From NCBI RefSeq assembly GCF_023195925.1, contig NZ_JALPRE010000007.1:186001-250000 (forward strand): a stretch of 64,000 bases of DNA. Direction: 5' to 3'. The DNA comes from Aquimarina acroporae. Its GTDB lineage: Bacteria > Bacteroidota > Bacteroidia > Flavobacteriales > Flavobacteriaceae. Positions 37,977 to 46,378 of the stretch are shown piece by piece. Under the pieces are notes generated by a model, which saw nothing but the letters and a program-made list of their open reading frames with translations, had not been told where the DNA came from and ran no database searches. How positions within the stretch are numbered: position 1 is the stretch's first letter; the number at the start of each line of letters is the position of its first letter. The position numbers and the translations under genes were made by a program.

Positions 37977-38006
37977 CAAAGATACGAGATTTTGGAATAT
38001 TTCCAA
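37977..38006 (-). promoter_or_regulatory. Promoter of the LexA-like repressor gene
   Basis: Read on the minus strand: TTG (complement of CAA at 38004-38006), a 19-bp spacer and a perfect TATCTTTG -7 box (complement of 37977-37984). This is an exact match to TTG-N17-23-TAnnTTTG, placed 58 bp before the start codon. Confidence 0.75.
37992..38006. promoter_or_regulatory. Operator 1 (palindrome TTGGAA-TAT-TTCCAA)
   Basis: A 15-bp palindrome with six-base arms that covers the -33 element of the repressor promoter. It shares its TGGAAA-type half-site with operator 2, so it is a likely autoregulatory site. Confidence 0.6.
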
Positions 38007-38033
38007 TTTTAACATAAATATATTTTAATTATT

Positions 38034-38048
38034 ATGGAAATTTTCCAT
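38034..38048. promoter_or_regulatory. Operator 2 (palindrome ATGGAAA-T-TTTCCAT)
   Basis: Perfect seven-base arms around one central base. It lies directly before the DUF559 gene; a further half-site TTTGGAAA is at 38052-38059, and TAAATTTG at 38048-38055 fits a -7 promoter box for the plus-strand cassette. The first in-frame ATG of that gene (38034) is inside this palindrome. Confidence 0.6.
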
Positions 38049-38081
38049 AAATTTGGAAAAATTACTACTAAACATCCAACT

Positions 38082-38462
38082 ATGTCTTCACAAATTATCG
38101 CTTTACATCAAAAAGTTCCAGAAAAGATCATACGTCACTCATTAAACAACAGCATTGAGGTTAAAGAACATCTTGACATAAAACTAATAGATAAGGGATA
38201 TCAATTTAAACGTAATCAAATTATAGGTAGATATCGTTTTGATTTCTATTGTCCGAAATTCAAAATTGCCATAGAGGTAGATGGATATGCTCATGAATTT
38301 TCAGATATCCACAATCTCGATGCGCCCAAAAAACTGTTTATTTCTTCATTAGGAATTACAGTATTGCGATTTACAGATCATCAGATTCTCGTAGATATTT
38401 GTGAAATTTTCAGAGCCATTAATACGCAGATAAAATCAAAGGTCAATTCTTATGTCGTTTGA
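38082..38462 (+). CDS. DUF559 (Vsr/PD-(D/E)xK-like) endonuclease-domain protein
   Basis: From the ATG at 38082 the protein has 126 residues and consists of one DUF559 domain: KGYQFKRNQIIGRYRFDFYCPKFKIAIEVDGYAHEF, with the Asp and Glu spaced as in very-short-patch-repair and restriction endonuclease folds, and VLRFTDHQIL at the end. An earlier ATG at 38034 is possible but overlaps operator 2. The last 11 bases overlap the radical SAM gene, so the genes are translationally coupled. DNA nicking or cleavage is inferred from the fold; the substrate is unknown. Confidence 0.8.
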   Translation: MSSQIIALHQKVPEKIIRHSLNNSIEVKEHLDIKLIDKGYQFKRNQIIGRYRFDFYCPKFKIAIEVDGYAHEFSDIHNLDAPKKLFISSLGITVLRFTDHQILVDICEIFRAINTQIKSKVNSYVV

Positions 38463-39714
38463 CCGTATTAGAGAAAAATTATCTATCCTAGCTGATGCTG
38501 CCAAATATGATGTTTCATGCGCTAGTAGCGGAGGCAAACGATCAAATACCAATAAAGGATTAGGGAACAATACCGGAATGGGAATTTGCCATAGTTACAC
38601 AGAGGATGGCAGATGTGTTTCGCTCTTAAAAATACTTCTTACGAATCATTGTATCTATGACTGTGCTTATTGTATAACAAGAAAAAGTAACGATATAAAA
38701 AGAGCAGCTTTTAAGATCCAAGAAGTTGTGGACCTTACTATTAATTTTTATAGAAGAAACTATATTGAGGGCCTCTTTTTAAGTTCTGGCATTTTTAAAA
38801 ATGCCGATTATACCATGGAACGTTTAATTCAAGTAGCCAAAAAATTACGTCTAGAAGAAAATTTTAACGGATACATTCATCTCAAATCTATTCCAGGTGC
38901 TAGCGACGAACTAATGCGACAAGCTGGATTATATGCAGATCGTTTAAGCGTAAATATAGAAATTCCTACCATTTCTGGACTTAAACTACTTGCTCCAGAT
39001 AAAAAGCATGAAGATTTTGTTAAACCAATGACCAAGGTTAAAAACGAAATTATTCAATACAAAGAAGAGAAGAAAATTATCAAAAGTACACCTAGATATG
39101 CTCCAGCAGGGCAAAGTACACAAATGATCATTGGAGCTACTGGAGAAAGCGATTGGGATATTATGCGGTCTGCCAATTACTATTACAAAAAGTTCAATAT
39201 GCGAAGAGTGTATTATTCGGGATATGTTCCGGTTTTAACCGATAATCGCCTTCCCTCCCTTGGTACCGCAGTGCCCATGCTTCGTGAAAACAGGCTTTAT
39301 CAAACAGATTGGCTTATTCGTTTTTATGGTTTCTCAGTTAATGAGATACTTAATGACACACATAAAAACCTTGATGTAGATATTGATCCGAAATTAAGTT
39401 GGGCGCTACGAAATTTGAACTTATTTCCCGTAGATATTAATAAAGCAGACAAAACTATGCTTGCCCGAATACCAGGTATTGGGATGCAATCTGTATACAA
39501 AATACTACAAGCCAGAAAATTCAGAAAATTAAATTGGTCTCATTTAAAAGCGATTGGAATCGCATTAAACAGAGCTCAATTTTTTATCGTTTGCGATTCT
39601 AAAGATTTTTACAAAAAAGAACTTTCTGCGATTTCTTTAAAAGAAAAAATTGTAAAAAATAGTAGTAGTAAATACAAAAAACTTATCAACGGGCAACTCA
39701 GTCTTTTTTCCTAA
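38452..39714 (+). CDS. Putative DNA modification/repair radical SAM protein
   Basis: The 420-residue enzyme matches TIGR03916 (rSAM_link_UDG). The [4Fe-4S] motif is CIYDCAYC (CxxxCxxC, near residues 63-70), preceded by the conserved CVSLLKILLTNHC. The C-terminus carries a helix-hairpin-helix DNA-binding motif, NKADKTMLARIPGIGMQSVYKIL near residue 330-355. In other bacteria this family sits beside the TIGR03915 protein and a uracil-DNA-glycosylase-type domain, and is thought to act on damaged or modified DNA; the reaction is not known. It is the middle gene of a three-gene cassette. Confidence 0.92.
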   Translation: MSFDRIREKLSILADAAKYDVSCASSGGKRSNTNKGLGNNTGMGICHSYTEDGRCVSLLKILLTNHCIYDCAYCITRKSNDIKRAAFKIQEVVDLTINFYRRNYIEGLFLSSGIFKNADYTMERLIQVAKKLRLEENFNGYIHLKSIPGASDELMRQAGLYADRLSVNIEIPTISGLKLLAPDKKHEDFVKPMTKVKNEIIQYKEEKKIIKSTPRYAPAGQSTQMIIGATGESDWDIMRSANYYYKKFNMRRVYYSGYVPVLTDNRLPSLGTAVPMLRENRLYQTDWLIRFYGFSVNEILNDTHKNLDVDIDPKLSWALRNLNLFPVDINKADKTMLARIPGIGMQSVYKILQARKFRKLNWSHLKAIGIALNRAQFFIVCDSKDFYKKELSAISLKEKIVKNSSSKYKKLINGQLSLFS

Positions 39715-39725
39715 TATCTTAACTT

Positions 39726-40502
39726 ATGAACGCACAAACCATTTTACTTTATGACGGGAGTTTCGACGGTTTTTTAAGTTGCGTATTTGTTGCCTATGAT
39801 CAAAAAATTACTTCTCCTATTATTAGAAAAGAATATCAAACCAACAACCAGTTGTTTACCATCAACGAAACCATTATTACCAACCGTCAAAAGGCAAATA
39901 GAGTTTGGGAAGGGTTTAAGTCTAGGACTAAACCCAACGAACAAAGAGGTTTTTTCAAAGCTTTTCTAAGCGAAATAAAAGGTGTTGAAAACACTCTTTT
40001 TAGCTATATGAGAACAATCTTTAGTAATCCTATAAATCAACATATTGATTTTGGAAATAAGGATATCCTCAAAATTACACAGGTTGCTAAAATGGTAGAT
40101 CGAGAAAAACATAGAGTGGAAGCTTTTGTAAGGTTTCAATTGACAAAAGATGACATTTATACCTCAACGGTTTCACCAGACTTTAATGTTTTGCCTTTAA
40201 TCGTTAAACATTTTAAAGATAGATATGCCGATCAGAAATGGCTCATCTATGATACGAACAGAAAATATGGTATCTTCTATGATCTCACCTCTGTAGAAAT
40301 AATAACTTTGGAAGAGCCAGCAAAAATCCTACCCAATCAAATTCAAAACATCTACAAAAAACAGGAGGTAGATTTTCAAAAACTATGGAGTACTTACTAT
40401 AACAGCGTGAACATAAAGTCCCGAAAAAACACCAAATTACATGTACAACATCTCCCTAAGAGATATTGGAAATATTTAACTGAAAAAAACATTAGAGAGT
40501 AA
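39726..40502 (+). CDS. TIGR03915/DUF4130 family DNA metabolism protein
   Basis: The 258-residue protein begins TILLYDGSFDGFLSCVFVAYDQK and ends LHVQHLPKRYWKYLTEK, the hallmark ends of TIGR03915 (probable DNA metabolism protein, DUF4130). It lies 11 bp after the radical SAM gene. In many genomes a uracil-DNA glycosylase domain is fused or adjacent to this protein; here the protein stops after the DUF4130 part and no UDG gene follows. Function unknown, linked to repair by gene context. Confidence 0.9.
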   Translation: MNAQTILLYDGSFDGFLSCVFVAYDQKITSPIIRKEYQTNNQLFTINETIITNRQKANRVWEGFKSRTKPNEQRGFFKAFLSEIKGVENTLFSYMRTIFSNPINQHIDFGNKDILKITQVAKMVDREKHRVEAFVRFQLTKDDIYTSTVSPDFNVLPLIVKHFKDRYADQKWLIYDTNRKYGIFYDLTSVEIITLEEPAKILPNQIQNIYKKQEVDFQKLWSTYYNSVNIKSRKNTKLHVQHLPKRYWKYLTEKNIRE

Positions 40503-40608
40503 CAAAATCATTGGTATCTACTTTACACATCTCAAGGCATGTTTTTTATCTAACAAAATAAAGTGTTACATTTGACGTTAAGTAACCAATTAACTATATC
40601 TATTTATT

Positions 40609-40971
40609 ATGAAAAAAATTTTTCTAGGAGCTATGGCTCTAATGTTAGCTGTATCAGTAACATCGTGTAGAGAAACTGCTAAAGAAGCCGAAGAAGCTGC
40701 AAAAGACGCTGCAACTGAAGTTGTTGATGCCGCTGGCGAGGCTGCTGAAGCTGCAAAAGACGCTGCTGGTGAAGCTGCTGAGGCTGCAAAAGATGCTGCT
40801 GGTGAAGCAGTAGACGCTGCAAAAGATGCTGCTGGTGAAGCAGTAGACGCTGCAAAAGACGCTGCTGGTGAAGCAGTAGATGCTGCTACAGATGCTGCTA
40901 CAGACGCAGTAAAAGAGGGTACTGAAAAGGCATCTGATGCCGTTAAGGACGCTCTCAAGAAAGATAACTAA
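40609..40971 (+). CDS. Ala-rich lipoprotein with tandem 11-residue repeats
   Basis: The 120-residue protein has a lipoprotein signal (residues 1-20, lipobox VTSC with Cys20) and then an almost pure Ala/Glu/Asp/Lys helix built from the 11-residue unit AAGEAxxAAKD, repeated five times with decayed copies on both sides. The 11-mer period is that of LEA group 3 or apolipoprotein amphipathic helices, so membrane-surface binding or desiccation/osmotic protection is possible. A -7 box TACATTTG is at 40567-40574 and a strong terminator follows. The opposite-strand ORF here is a repeat artefact. Confidence 0.8.
   Translation: MKKIFLGAMALMLAVSVTSCRETAKEAEEAAKDAATEVVDAAGEAAEAAKDAAGEAAEAAKDAAGEAVDAAKDAAGEAVDAAKDAAGEAVDAATDAATDAVKEGTEKASDAVKDALKKDN
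40729..40893 (+). repeat. Five tandem 33-bp coding repeats
   Basis: Units at 40729, 40762, 40795, 40828 and 40861, each 33 bp with few differences, encode the 11-residue AAGEAxxAAKD unit. The near-identity at DNA level suggests recent expansion by slippage or unequal crossing-over. Confidence 0.9.
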
Positions 40972-40990
40972 TTGAGATTGATATTAGGAC

Positions 40991-41020
40991 AAAAGCCATC
41001 TCTTAACAGAGATGGCTTTT
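40991..41020. terminator. Terminator shared by lipoprotein and nitroreductase genes
   Basis: Perfect 12-bp arms AAAAGCCATCTC (40991-41002) and complement (41009-41020), six-base loop, T-rich tail. Convergent genes on both sides. Confidence 0.85.
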
Positions 41021-41025
41021 ATATT

Positions 41026-41595
41026 TTATTCTAGCCACTTTACTTTTTCCATCGCTGCTCCTCTTTTCGAGTCTAAGTCTTCTTCTTTATCATAATAGCC
41101 CATATAGAAAAAGCCTAAGCACCTCTCCCCTTCTTCAAAATCAAAAAAATCACCCATATATTCAATTAACTTTGGACTGCTCCAATAACACCCAACATCA
41201 TTTGCCGCACAAGTAAGCCACATGTTCTGAACAGCCATAGCCGTTGAGGCAATTTCTTCCCACTCAGGAACTCTTTGTTTTAGATCTCGTTGTATGCAAA
41301 TGGCAATAATCACCTGAGCCGATTTGCAGTTATTTATTATTTTTTTGTGTTTGAAAGGAGAAAACGCTTCATCAGTAGTAATATCTGTATAGGTATCAGA
41401 TAAAAACTTTCCCAATTTATCTTTTGCATTACCTTGTAGCACCTTAAATCTCCAGGGTTCTGTTAATCTATGTGTAGGCGCCCAATTTGCATTTTCTAAC
41501 AATTTAATGATAAATTCTTTAGCTATTGGCTTATCATTGTATTGAGGAGGAAAAACAGACCTTCTTTGTCTAATTATTTCATCTATATTTGACAT
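41026..41595 (-). CDS. Nitroreductase family protein
   Basis: The 189-residue protein is an FMN-dependent nitroreductase fold: IIRQRRSVFPPQYNDKPI at the start, NWAPTHRLTEPWRFKVLQG (FMN contact), and AAVQNMWLTCAANDVGCYWSSP-type segment in the middle with GFFYMGYYD near the end. It resembles the YdjA-type small nitroreductases. Substrate is unknown. Divergent from the methyltransferase gene. Confidence 0.92.
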   Translation of the reverse strand: MSNIDEIIRQRRSVFPPQYNDKPIAKEFIIKLLENANWAPTHRLTEPWRFKVLQGNAKDKLGKFLSDTYTDITTDEAFSPFKHKKIINNCKSAQVIIAICIQRDLKQRVPEWEEIASTAMAVQNMWLTCAANDVGCYWSSPKLIEYMGDFFDFEEGERCLGFFYMGYYDKEEDLDSKRGAAMEKVKWLE

Positions 41596-41670
41596 ACAAT
41601 TTCTTTTTGTAAAGTTATTAATATTCGAAAGACTAAAGCTACTAGCAATCGATTAACAAATATACCTAAT

Positions 41671-42381
41671 TTGAATTCCAGTCGCAGATTACTTCAACAG
41701 GAACAACTAGATGATCTTTCTCTGTCGGGTCAAAGATTAACCGAAACCCTGTCCAGCCTTAAGTTAATTAACAGGTGGTTTGGTAATCATCGATATCTTG
41801 CTAAAACACTTATTTGGTATTGTAAAAAGAATTCTCAAGCTACAAACTGGCATATTGTAGATTTAGGTTGTGGTGGGGGCGATTGCATCCAACACCTCTC
41901 AAAATCATTGGAAAGACATAATATAAAAGCCACCTTTACCGGTATAGATGGAAATAAAGAAAGTATTTCATTTGCCCAATCAAATACCTCAGTAAATACC
42001 CCAGTAAATTTTATGGTTGCAAATATACTAGCGAAAGACTTTTTATTGCCTGAATGTGATATTCTGATAAGCAGTCATTTTATATATCATTTTGATGATC
42101 AGCAACTTATTAATTTTCTAAAAAAAACATCCTCCACCAAAATAAAACACATTATTTTTAGTGAGCTTTATAGAAGTAAAACATCCTATTTTTTGTTTAA
42201 AACAATTCGATTTTTACTTCCCATTTCACAAATGGCAAAAAGTGATGGCTTAATCGCGATTAAACGTGCATTTTCTATTAAAGAACTTAAAAGCATCATA
42301 GAAAACAGTAAAGCTACTCGGTTTAAAATTGAAAAAAAACCTTTTTTCAGGATGCTGGTAACTATAGATTTTTACAAATGA
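41671..42381 (+). CDS. SAM-dependent class I methyltransferase (TTG start)
   Basis: The 236-residue protein shows the SAM site HIVDLGCGGGDC near 62-73 and FTGIDGNKESI for motif II; ILISSHFIYHF is motif IV. The N-terminus (QLDDLSLSGQRLTETLSSLKLINRWFGNHR) fits a small methyltransferase family seen in Bacteroidota next to oxidoreductase or PKS-like genes. No ATG is available before the conserved region, so the start is TTG at 41671. It overlaps the next gene by four bases (ATGA). Target unknown. Confidence 0.82.
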   Translation: MNSSRRLLQQEQLDDLSLSGQRLTETLSSLKLINRWFGNHRYLAKTLIWYCKKNSQATNWHIVDLGCGGGDCIQHLSKSLERHNIKATFTGIDGNKESISFAQSNTSVNTPVNFMVANILAKDFLLPECDILISSHFIYHFDDQQLINFLKKTSSTKIKHIIFSELYRSKTSYFLFKTIRFLLPISQMAKSDGLIAIKRAFSIKELKSIIENSKATRFKIEKKPFFRMLVTIDFYK

Positions 42382-42812
42382 AAAACATATTGACAGACTG
42401 GTTAACTACTCTTAAACAAACACCAAAAACTCTAATTATAACCTACATAATTATTTATTTTATATGGGGGTTTGGTATGAATGTTTTTGGAGCAGAAGTT
42501 GAAATTGCCAAATTTACATATTGGTGGCAAGTCATTACATGCTATATCTTATATATGGTTCCTATTTCTATTATACTGAAGAAATATCATTTTTTTGATC
42601 AGTATGCCTATGGCTTGGTTGCAATGGGAATATTAGAGTTTTTAGGGTATTGGTTAAAAACCTCATATGCGTACCCAAACAATATTTTGGACCAATTATT
42701 TAATCCGCAAAACTTTAGTTTGGGGATGGCTTTATTTTTTGCATTATACTTCCCTGCCGGAAATTGGCTCGTTGGAAAAGTACATACACTTCTTTTTCCT
42801 AGAAAAAACTAA
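42378..42812 (+). CDS. Small integral membrane protein of unknown function
   Basis: The 144-residue protein has four predicted membrane helices (about residues 18-36, 50-66, 76-93 and 113-135). No catalytic motif is seen. It is translationally coupled to the methyltransferase (ATGA overlap), so the two may act on one lipid or membrane substrate; that is inference only. Confidence 0.7.
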   Translation: MKNILTDWLTTLKQTPKTLIITYIIIYFIWGFGMNVFGAEVEIAKFTYWWQVITCYILYMVPISIILKKYHFFDQYAYGLVAMGILEFLGYWLKTSYAYPNNILDQLFNPQNFSLGMALFFALYFPAGNWLVGKVHTLLFPRKN

Positions 42813-42814
42813 GA

Positions 42815-43945
42815 CTACCCTTTTTTAGGAACCAAAACGAATTGTTGTTTTCCCTGCTTTTTCACTCTGTATTTGTCTTTAATATCTGAAGCTCCTTTTA
42901 GATCCAAAGTATCATTTATATAATCTATCCAATCTTGGCGATCAACGATGACATTATCTAGAACGGTATCAGTAAAATTGGCATCAACAATTTTTGCCCC
43001 CCATAACTTAGCTTCAGAAAGGTCTGCTCCTGTAAAATCTGCACCAGATAAATTTGCATTGGTTAGATCAATTCCGGCCATTTCGGCATTTTTAACATTA
43101 GCTTCAATAAGTCTTGCCCTACTCAAATTAGCATCAGAAAGATTTATATAACTCATATCAACTTCTTTCAATTCGCTACTTGCAAGATTAGCAGCAGGCA
43201 TATTGGCTTTATAAAGATTAGAATGATTCAATTTTGCATATTTTAGGTATACTCCCCTACCAAGAGATACTTCCCGCAAGCTACTATATTCAAAATCACC
43301 AGCGTAAAATATATCACTTAACGATTGTTGTCCCAAATCACTTTTTATAAGACTGTAGAGCAGTTGACCTCTCTCCGGACTTATTTTCTTATCGATAAGC
43401 TTTTCCCCTTCTTTATATTTGTAAGGTTGCATTGCCAACGATAAGCTTACAATTCTTGCCTGTAAGGTATTACTAATATTGTTTTTAGAGTTTACACCTT
43501 TATACTTCAATTCTTCATTCAAATCGCTCAATACATTATCCATTACAAACACCAAAGATGATCTTCGTTGAGACTCAACCAAATCGGTTTGATTATGTAC
43601 CAACTCATTTTGATTTTTTAATAAAAGTGTTTGTATAACCAATATAGTAGAAGGAAGAACTGCGAAAAAAAATGCAAATAACCCTATTCTAGTAATTCTC
43701 CATATGATGCTAGATGAGACATCAGAAACCGTATCTACAGACACTGTTTTGTACTCTTTATACTCATGTATTGCATCATTTATACTTCGTTTTAATCTTG
43801 ATCCCAAAATGGGTACACTAGATTTCTTTAATAACCACCATTTGAATTTTCTCTTTTTCTTTCTCTTGTCGTCAATTTTATCAAGTTTATCCTGAAGAAT
43901 TTTGTTCTCGGTCTTTAGCCTATCGATATATTCTTGTTCATTCAC
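42815..43945 (-). CDS. Membrane-anchored pentapeptide-repeat protein
   Basis: The 376-residue protein has an N-terminal coiled coil (residues 1-35), a basic patch (KRKFKWWLLKKS), one membrane helix (about 88-110), a helical linker and then pentapeptide repeats (about 220-325): A(N/D)LSxA units such as ANLSGADFTGADLSEAKLWGAKI. These make a right-handed beta-helix. Some pentapeptide proteins mimic DNA, but a membrane-bound member is more likely a scaffold. It lies convergent with the membrane protein gene, three bases apart. Confidence 0.85.
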   Translation of the reverse strand: MNEQEYIDRLKTENKILQDKLDKIDDKRKKKRKFKWWLLKKSSVPILGSRLKRSINDAIHEYKEYKTVSVDTVSDVSSSIIWRITRIGLFAFFFAVLPSTILVIQTLLLKNQNELVHNQTDLVESQRRSSLVFVMDNVLSDLNEELKYKGVNSKNNISNTLQARIVSLSLAMQPYKYKEGEKLIDKKISPERGQLLYSLIKSDLGQQSLSDIFYAGDFEYSSLREVSLGRGVYLKYAKLNHSNLYKANMPAANLASSELKEVDMSYINLSDANLSRARLIEANVKNAEMAGIDLTNANLSGADFTGADLSEAKLWGAKIVDANFTDTVLDNVIVDRQDWIDYINDTLDLKGASDIKDKYRVKKQGKQQFVLVPKKG

Positions 43946-44072
43946 AGTTCCAGGGGTTTTGAATTTTAAACGCTTAAGATATAAAAGTTATTATGACATA
44001 AAAAAGAAAGCCCAAATTATAACGCATAAAATGAGCTTTCGTACAACATAAAGGCATCCAACAAATGCTTCT

Positions 44073-44294
44073 TTATTTCAAATACGTTGAAATATCACTA
44101 GCAATGTCTTCAACAAGCGAAAATTCTTCTTCTTCTTCGATAAGATTCATTACTTTAATTAATAGATGTACATATCCTGTAACATATTCTCTTTTACGAT
44201 GATCACTTACATATTCTTTTCCCTCAACCACTATAAATGTGATTAAATTTCTAATGATTAATCTCATTTCTGTAATATCTAATTCTTTATTCAT
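44073..44294 (-). CDS. Small acidic protein of unknown function
   Basis: From the ATG at 44294 (MNKELDITEM) the protein has 73 residues and is mostly helical with an acidic tail-side stretch (NLIEEEEEFSLVEDI). An ATG 24 bases upstream is also possible. I do not recognise a family. Its codon use is ordinary for the region and both flanks are free of other genes, so I believe it is real, but evidence is limited. Confidence 0.5.
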   Translation of the reverse strand: MNKELDITEMRLIIRNLITFIVVEGKEYVSDHRKREYVTGYVHLLIKVMNLIEEEEEFSLVEDIASDISTYLK

Positions 44295-44486
44295 CGCTCC
44301 ACTTTTTAAATACATCAATATTAAATATCAAATGAATTTAGAATCTTCAGCTTTGAAAGATGAAAAATAGTTTCAATTAAATCATCAATACTCGATAAAA
44401 AACACGTTTTATCGTTTTTAGAACACCAACAATTATTCAATGTATTTCTTATTTTTGCAAACAACTATCAACACTACTACAGTTTT

Positions 44487-44936
44487 ATGTCTCATAAATT
44501 TATTTTTTTAACGGTATTTATATGGATTGTTTTTTCTTGTAAAAAAAGTAATGACACAAAAACGTTCACCACAGATACTAATGAAGAAGAAGTGGTTACA
44601 ATTGCGAAAGACACTTTATTTTATCTCTTTGAAACCATTGCCGAATCTATGGATAAAAAAAAGGTGAACCTTAATGTAGTTTACAGGTTCACTCTTGAGA
44701 AAAAAGATTCATTATATCAAAATAAAGACAAAATCACGGAGCTAAACAATACTATAATTAAACCTGAAGTAAACAAATATATTCGCAATGTGATCTCAAA
44801 TACCCAAAAGGACGATCTAAAAAATTTTAAAGATCAAATCGATATTACTAAGCTAAACTCTTCACTATCCCAATATGGAATAGAGCTTGTCAAACTTTCT
44901 CCAACCGTTATCAATAGAGTATTGGCACCCAACTAA
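44487..44936 (+). CDS. Small lipoprotein of unknown function
   Basis: The 149-residue protein has a lipoprotein signal (residues 1-18, lipobox VFSC with Cys18) and a Lys/Asp-rich helical mature part. TATTTTTG at 44450-44457 is a good -7 promoter box and a hairpin terminator follows, so this is an independent transcription unit. No family recognised. Confidence 0.65.
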   Translation: MSHKFIFLTVFIWIVFSCKKSNDTKTFTTDTNEEEVVTIAKDTLFYLFETIAESMDKKKVNLNVVYRFTLEKKDSLYQNKDKITELNNTIIKPEVNKYIRNVISNTQKDDLKNFKDQIDITKLNSSLSQYGIELVKLSPTVINRVLAPN

Positions 44937-44944
44937 AACCGAAA

Positions 44945-44975
44945 AAGCCTCAAAGCAAATGCTTTAAGGCTTATT
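44945..44975 (+). terminator. Terminator after small lipoprotein gene
   Basis: AAGCCTCAAAGC at 44945-44956 pairs with GCTTTAAGGCTT at 44961-44972 with one mismatch and a four-base loop. Confidence 0.7.
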
Positions 44976-45210
44976 ATATATACGGACTTTGAATACGGAA
45001 CATCTTGGCTAATTCCAATAATCAAAATTTCCCTTGTCGCAAATAAAAAAAACGAATTAGTAAAAACCAAAAAAGTATTCTTAATCTTTTGATTTTTAAG
45101 ACTTTTTTGTTAAAAAATTAAGAAGGTCATAAACTCCCATCATTTGTTTCTTGTTGATTATTTATATTAATACGACAAAAGAAATATACTTGAACTATTA
45201 AATATTAAGA

Positions 45211-46341
45211 TTAGAATTTGAAATTTAAGTCTAACCTGGCCCTGCTACCAGTTTCTAATTCCTCTCCCAGTTTTTTAATTTGTTCTACTCTAAAACCTCT
45301 GAAGATCAGATTCAATTTACGATTGATTTGATAGCCAATACATAGTTCGACCCCTTTAAAGTTTGACAATCTAGATCCGGTAGCTTCAAAAGAAGAATAA
45401 TCCCATCGCGCCCAATCATTTTGTGCAAAATAATCGACAATGGCATATTTTTCAAGGTAGGTATAAAACAGGCCTAATTTCCAGGTTTTTTCCTTTTTCA
45501 TATTCCCCATTTGTAAGCCTACTACATACCCCAACTTTTCATCTTCAAATCCTACAGGTATATTTTCATTGTCTAAACTTTCAAAATTAGAATAAAGGTC
45601 TATTCCTAAAGAAATATTTCTTTTTTTGGAAATAGAAAACTTAGCGCCAACATTAAGAATAGCATAGTTCTGTAAAAAAGTACCTTTCCCATCTGGAACA
45701 TCGGCAATGTCATTAAAATAAAAGATCCCAGGGTAAAGTATAAGTCGATCATTGAATAAATTTGCTTTTACCTGCCCCGCAACCAAATAGCTATCTTCAT
45801 CTAAAGACTTGTTTTGAGATAGGATTACAAAATGTCCAAGATTAACATCGATCTCACTCACAGTTTTATCTTCAAAAAAATGTTTGTACTGAACAGATAT
45901 TCCTTCGGGAAAAACGTTATCATTCCAAAACAATTCATTTTGTTTATAAAAAGGAAAAACATTTTTCCCTAACCAAGCCTTCCAGTTTTTATTATAAAAT
46001 TGAACATAAGCCTTTTCCAGTCCAAGTTCGATTAACGAAAACTCACCTCCATTACCCCCTAAAGTAACATGAGGCCCCTGTTGATCATTTCTGTTTCCGG
46101 TTCGAATCCTAGCACCAGCTTGAATCCAATCTTTGTAATTATATACTGTTTGCAGACGAAATCTATATCTATAGCGTGTTCTATCGTCTCTTTTTGTTCC
46201 GTCGGATTTATTCGAATCCCAATCTTGTTCTACTCTAAATCTGAAATCTCCAGAAAAGCGTAATGCATCCTTCTCTATTAATTGTGCAGACGAATGAAAA
46301 GCACAAAAAACAGAGACAAGAACGAAAAATTTTCGTATCAT
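45211..46341 (-). CDS. Putative outer-membrane porin
   Basis: The 376-residue protein has a signal peptide (1-19, ending SSAQ) and repeated amphipathic strands typical of a 16-18-strand porin: RFSGDFRFRVEQDW, RTRYRYRFRLQTVYNYKDWIQAGARIR is the family signature, and the C-terminus ends in LDLNFKF with terminal Phe. It resembles the Bacteroidota 'putative porin' (Porin_5/alginate-export-like) families. It is 37 bp downstream of the MoeB-rhodanese gene and likely in the same operon. Substrate unknown. Confidence 0.78.
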   Translation of the reverse strand: MIRKFFVLVSVFCAFHSSAQLIEKDALRFSGDFRFRVEQDWDSNKSDGTKRDDRTRYRYRFRLQTVYNYKDWIQAGARIRTGNRNDQQGPHVTLGGNGGEFSLIELGLEKAYVQFYNKNWKAWLGKNVFPFYKQNELFWNDNVFPEGISVQYKHFFEDKTVSEIDVNLGHFVILSQNKSLDEDSYLVAGQVKANLFNDRLILYPGIFYFNDIADVPDGKGTFLQNYAILNVGAKFSISKKRNISLGIDLYSNFESLDNENIPVGFEDEKLGYVVGLQMGNMKKEKTWKLGLFYTYLEKYAIVDYFAQNDWARWDYSSFEATGSRLSNFKGVELCIGYQINRKLNLIFRGFRVEQIKKLGEELETGSRARLDLNFKF

Positions 46342-46378
46342 CTAATTATGGATAGTATATGTGGCTAATAGCTGCGAC

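Noticed and set aside
38034..38081. ATG at 38034 as start of the DUF559 gene
   Set aside because: It is inside a perfect palindrome that looks like an operator and the extra 16 residues show no similarity; kept as a possible alternative.
40729..40893. Tandem repeats resembling a CRISPR array
   Set aside because: The units are contiguous, 33 bp, in frame and coding; there are no spacers and no cas genes.
40590..40958. Long opposite-strand ORF across the Ala-rich lipoprotein gene
   Set aside because: It arises from the 33-bp repeats of the plus-strand gene, starts in its terminal codons and has only Ala/Ser composition.
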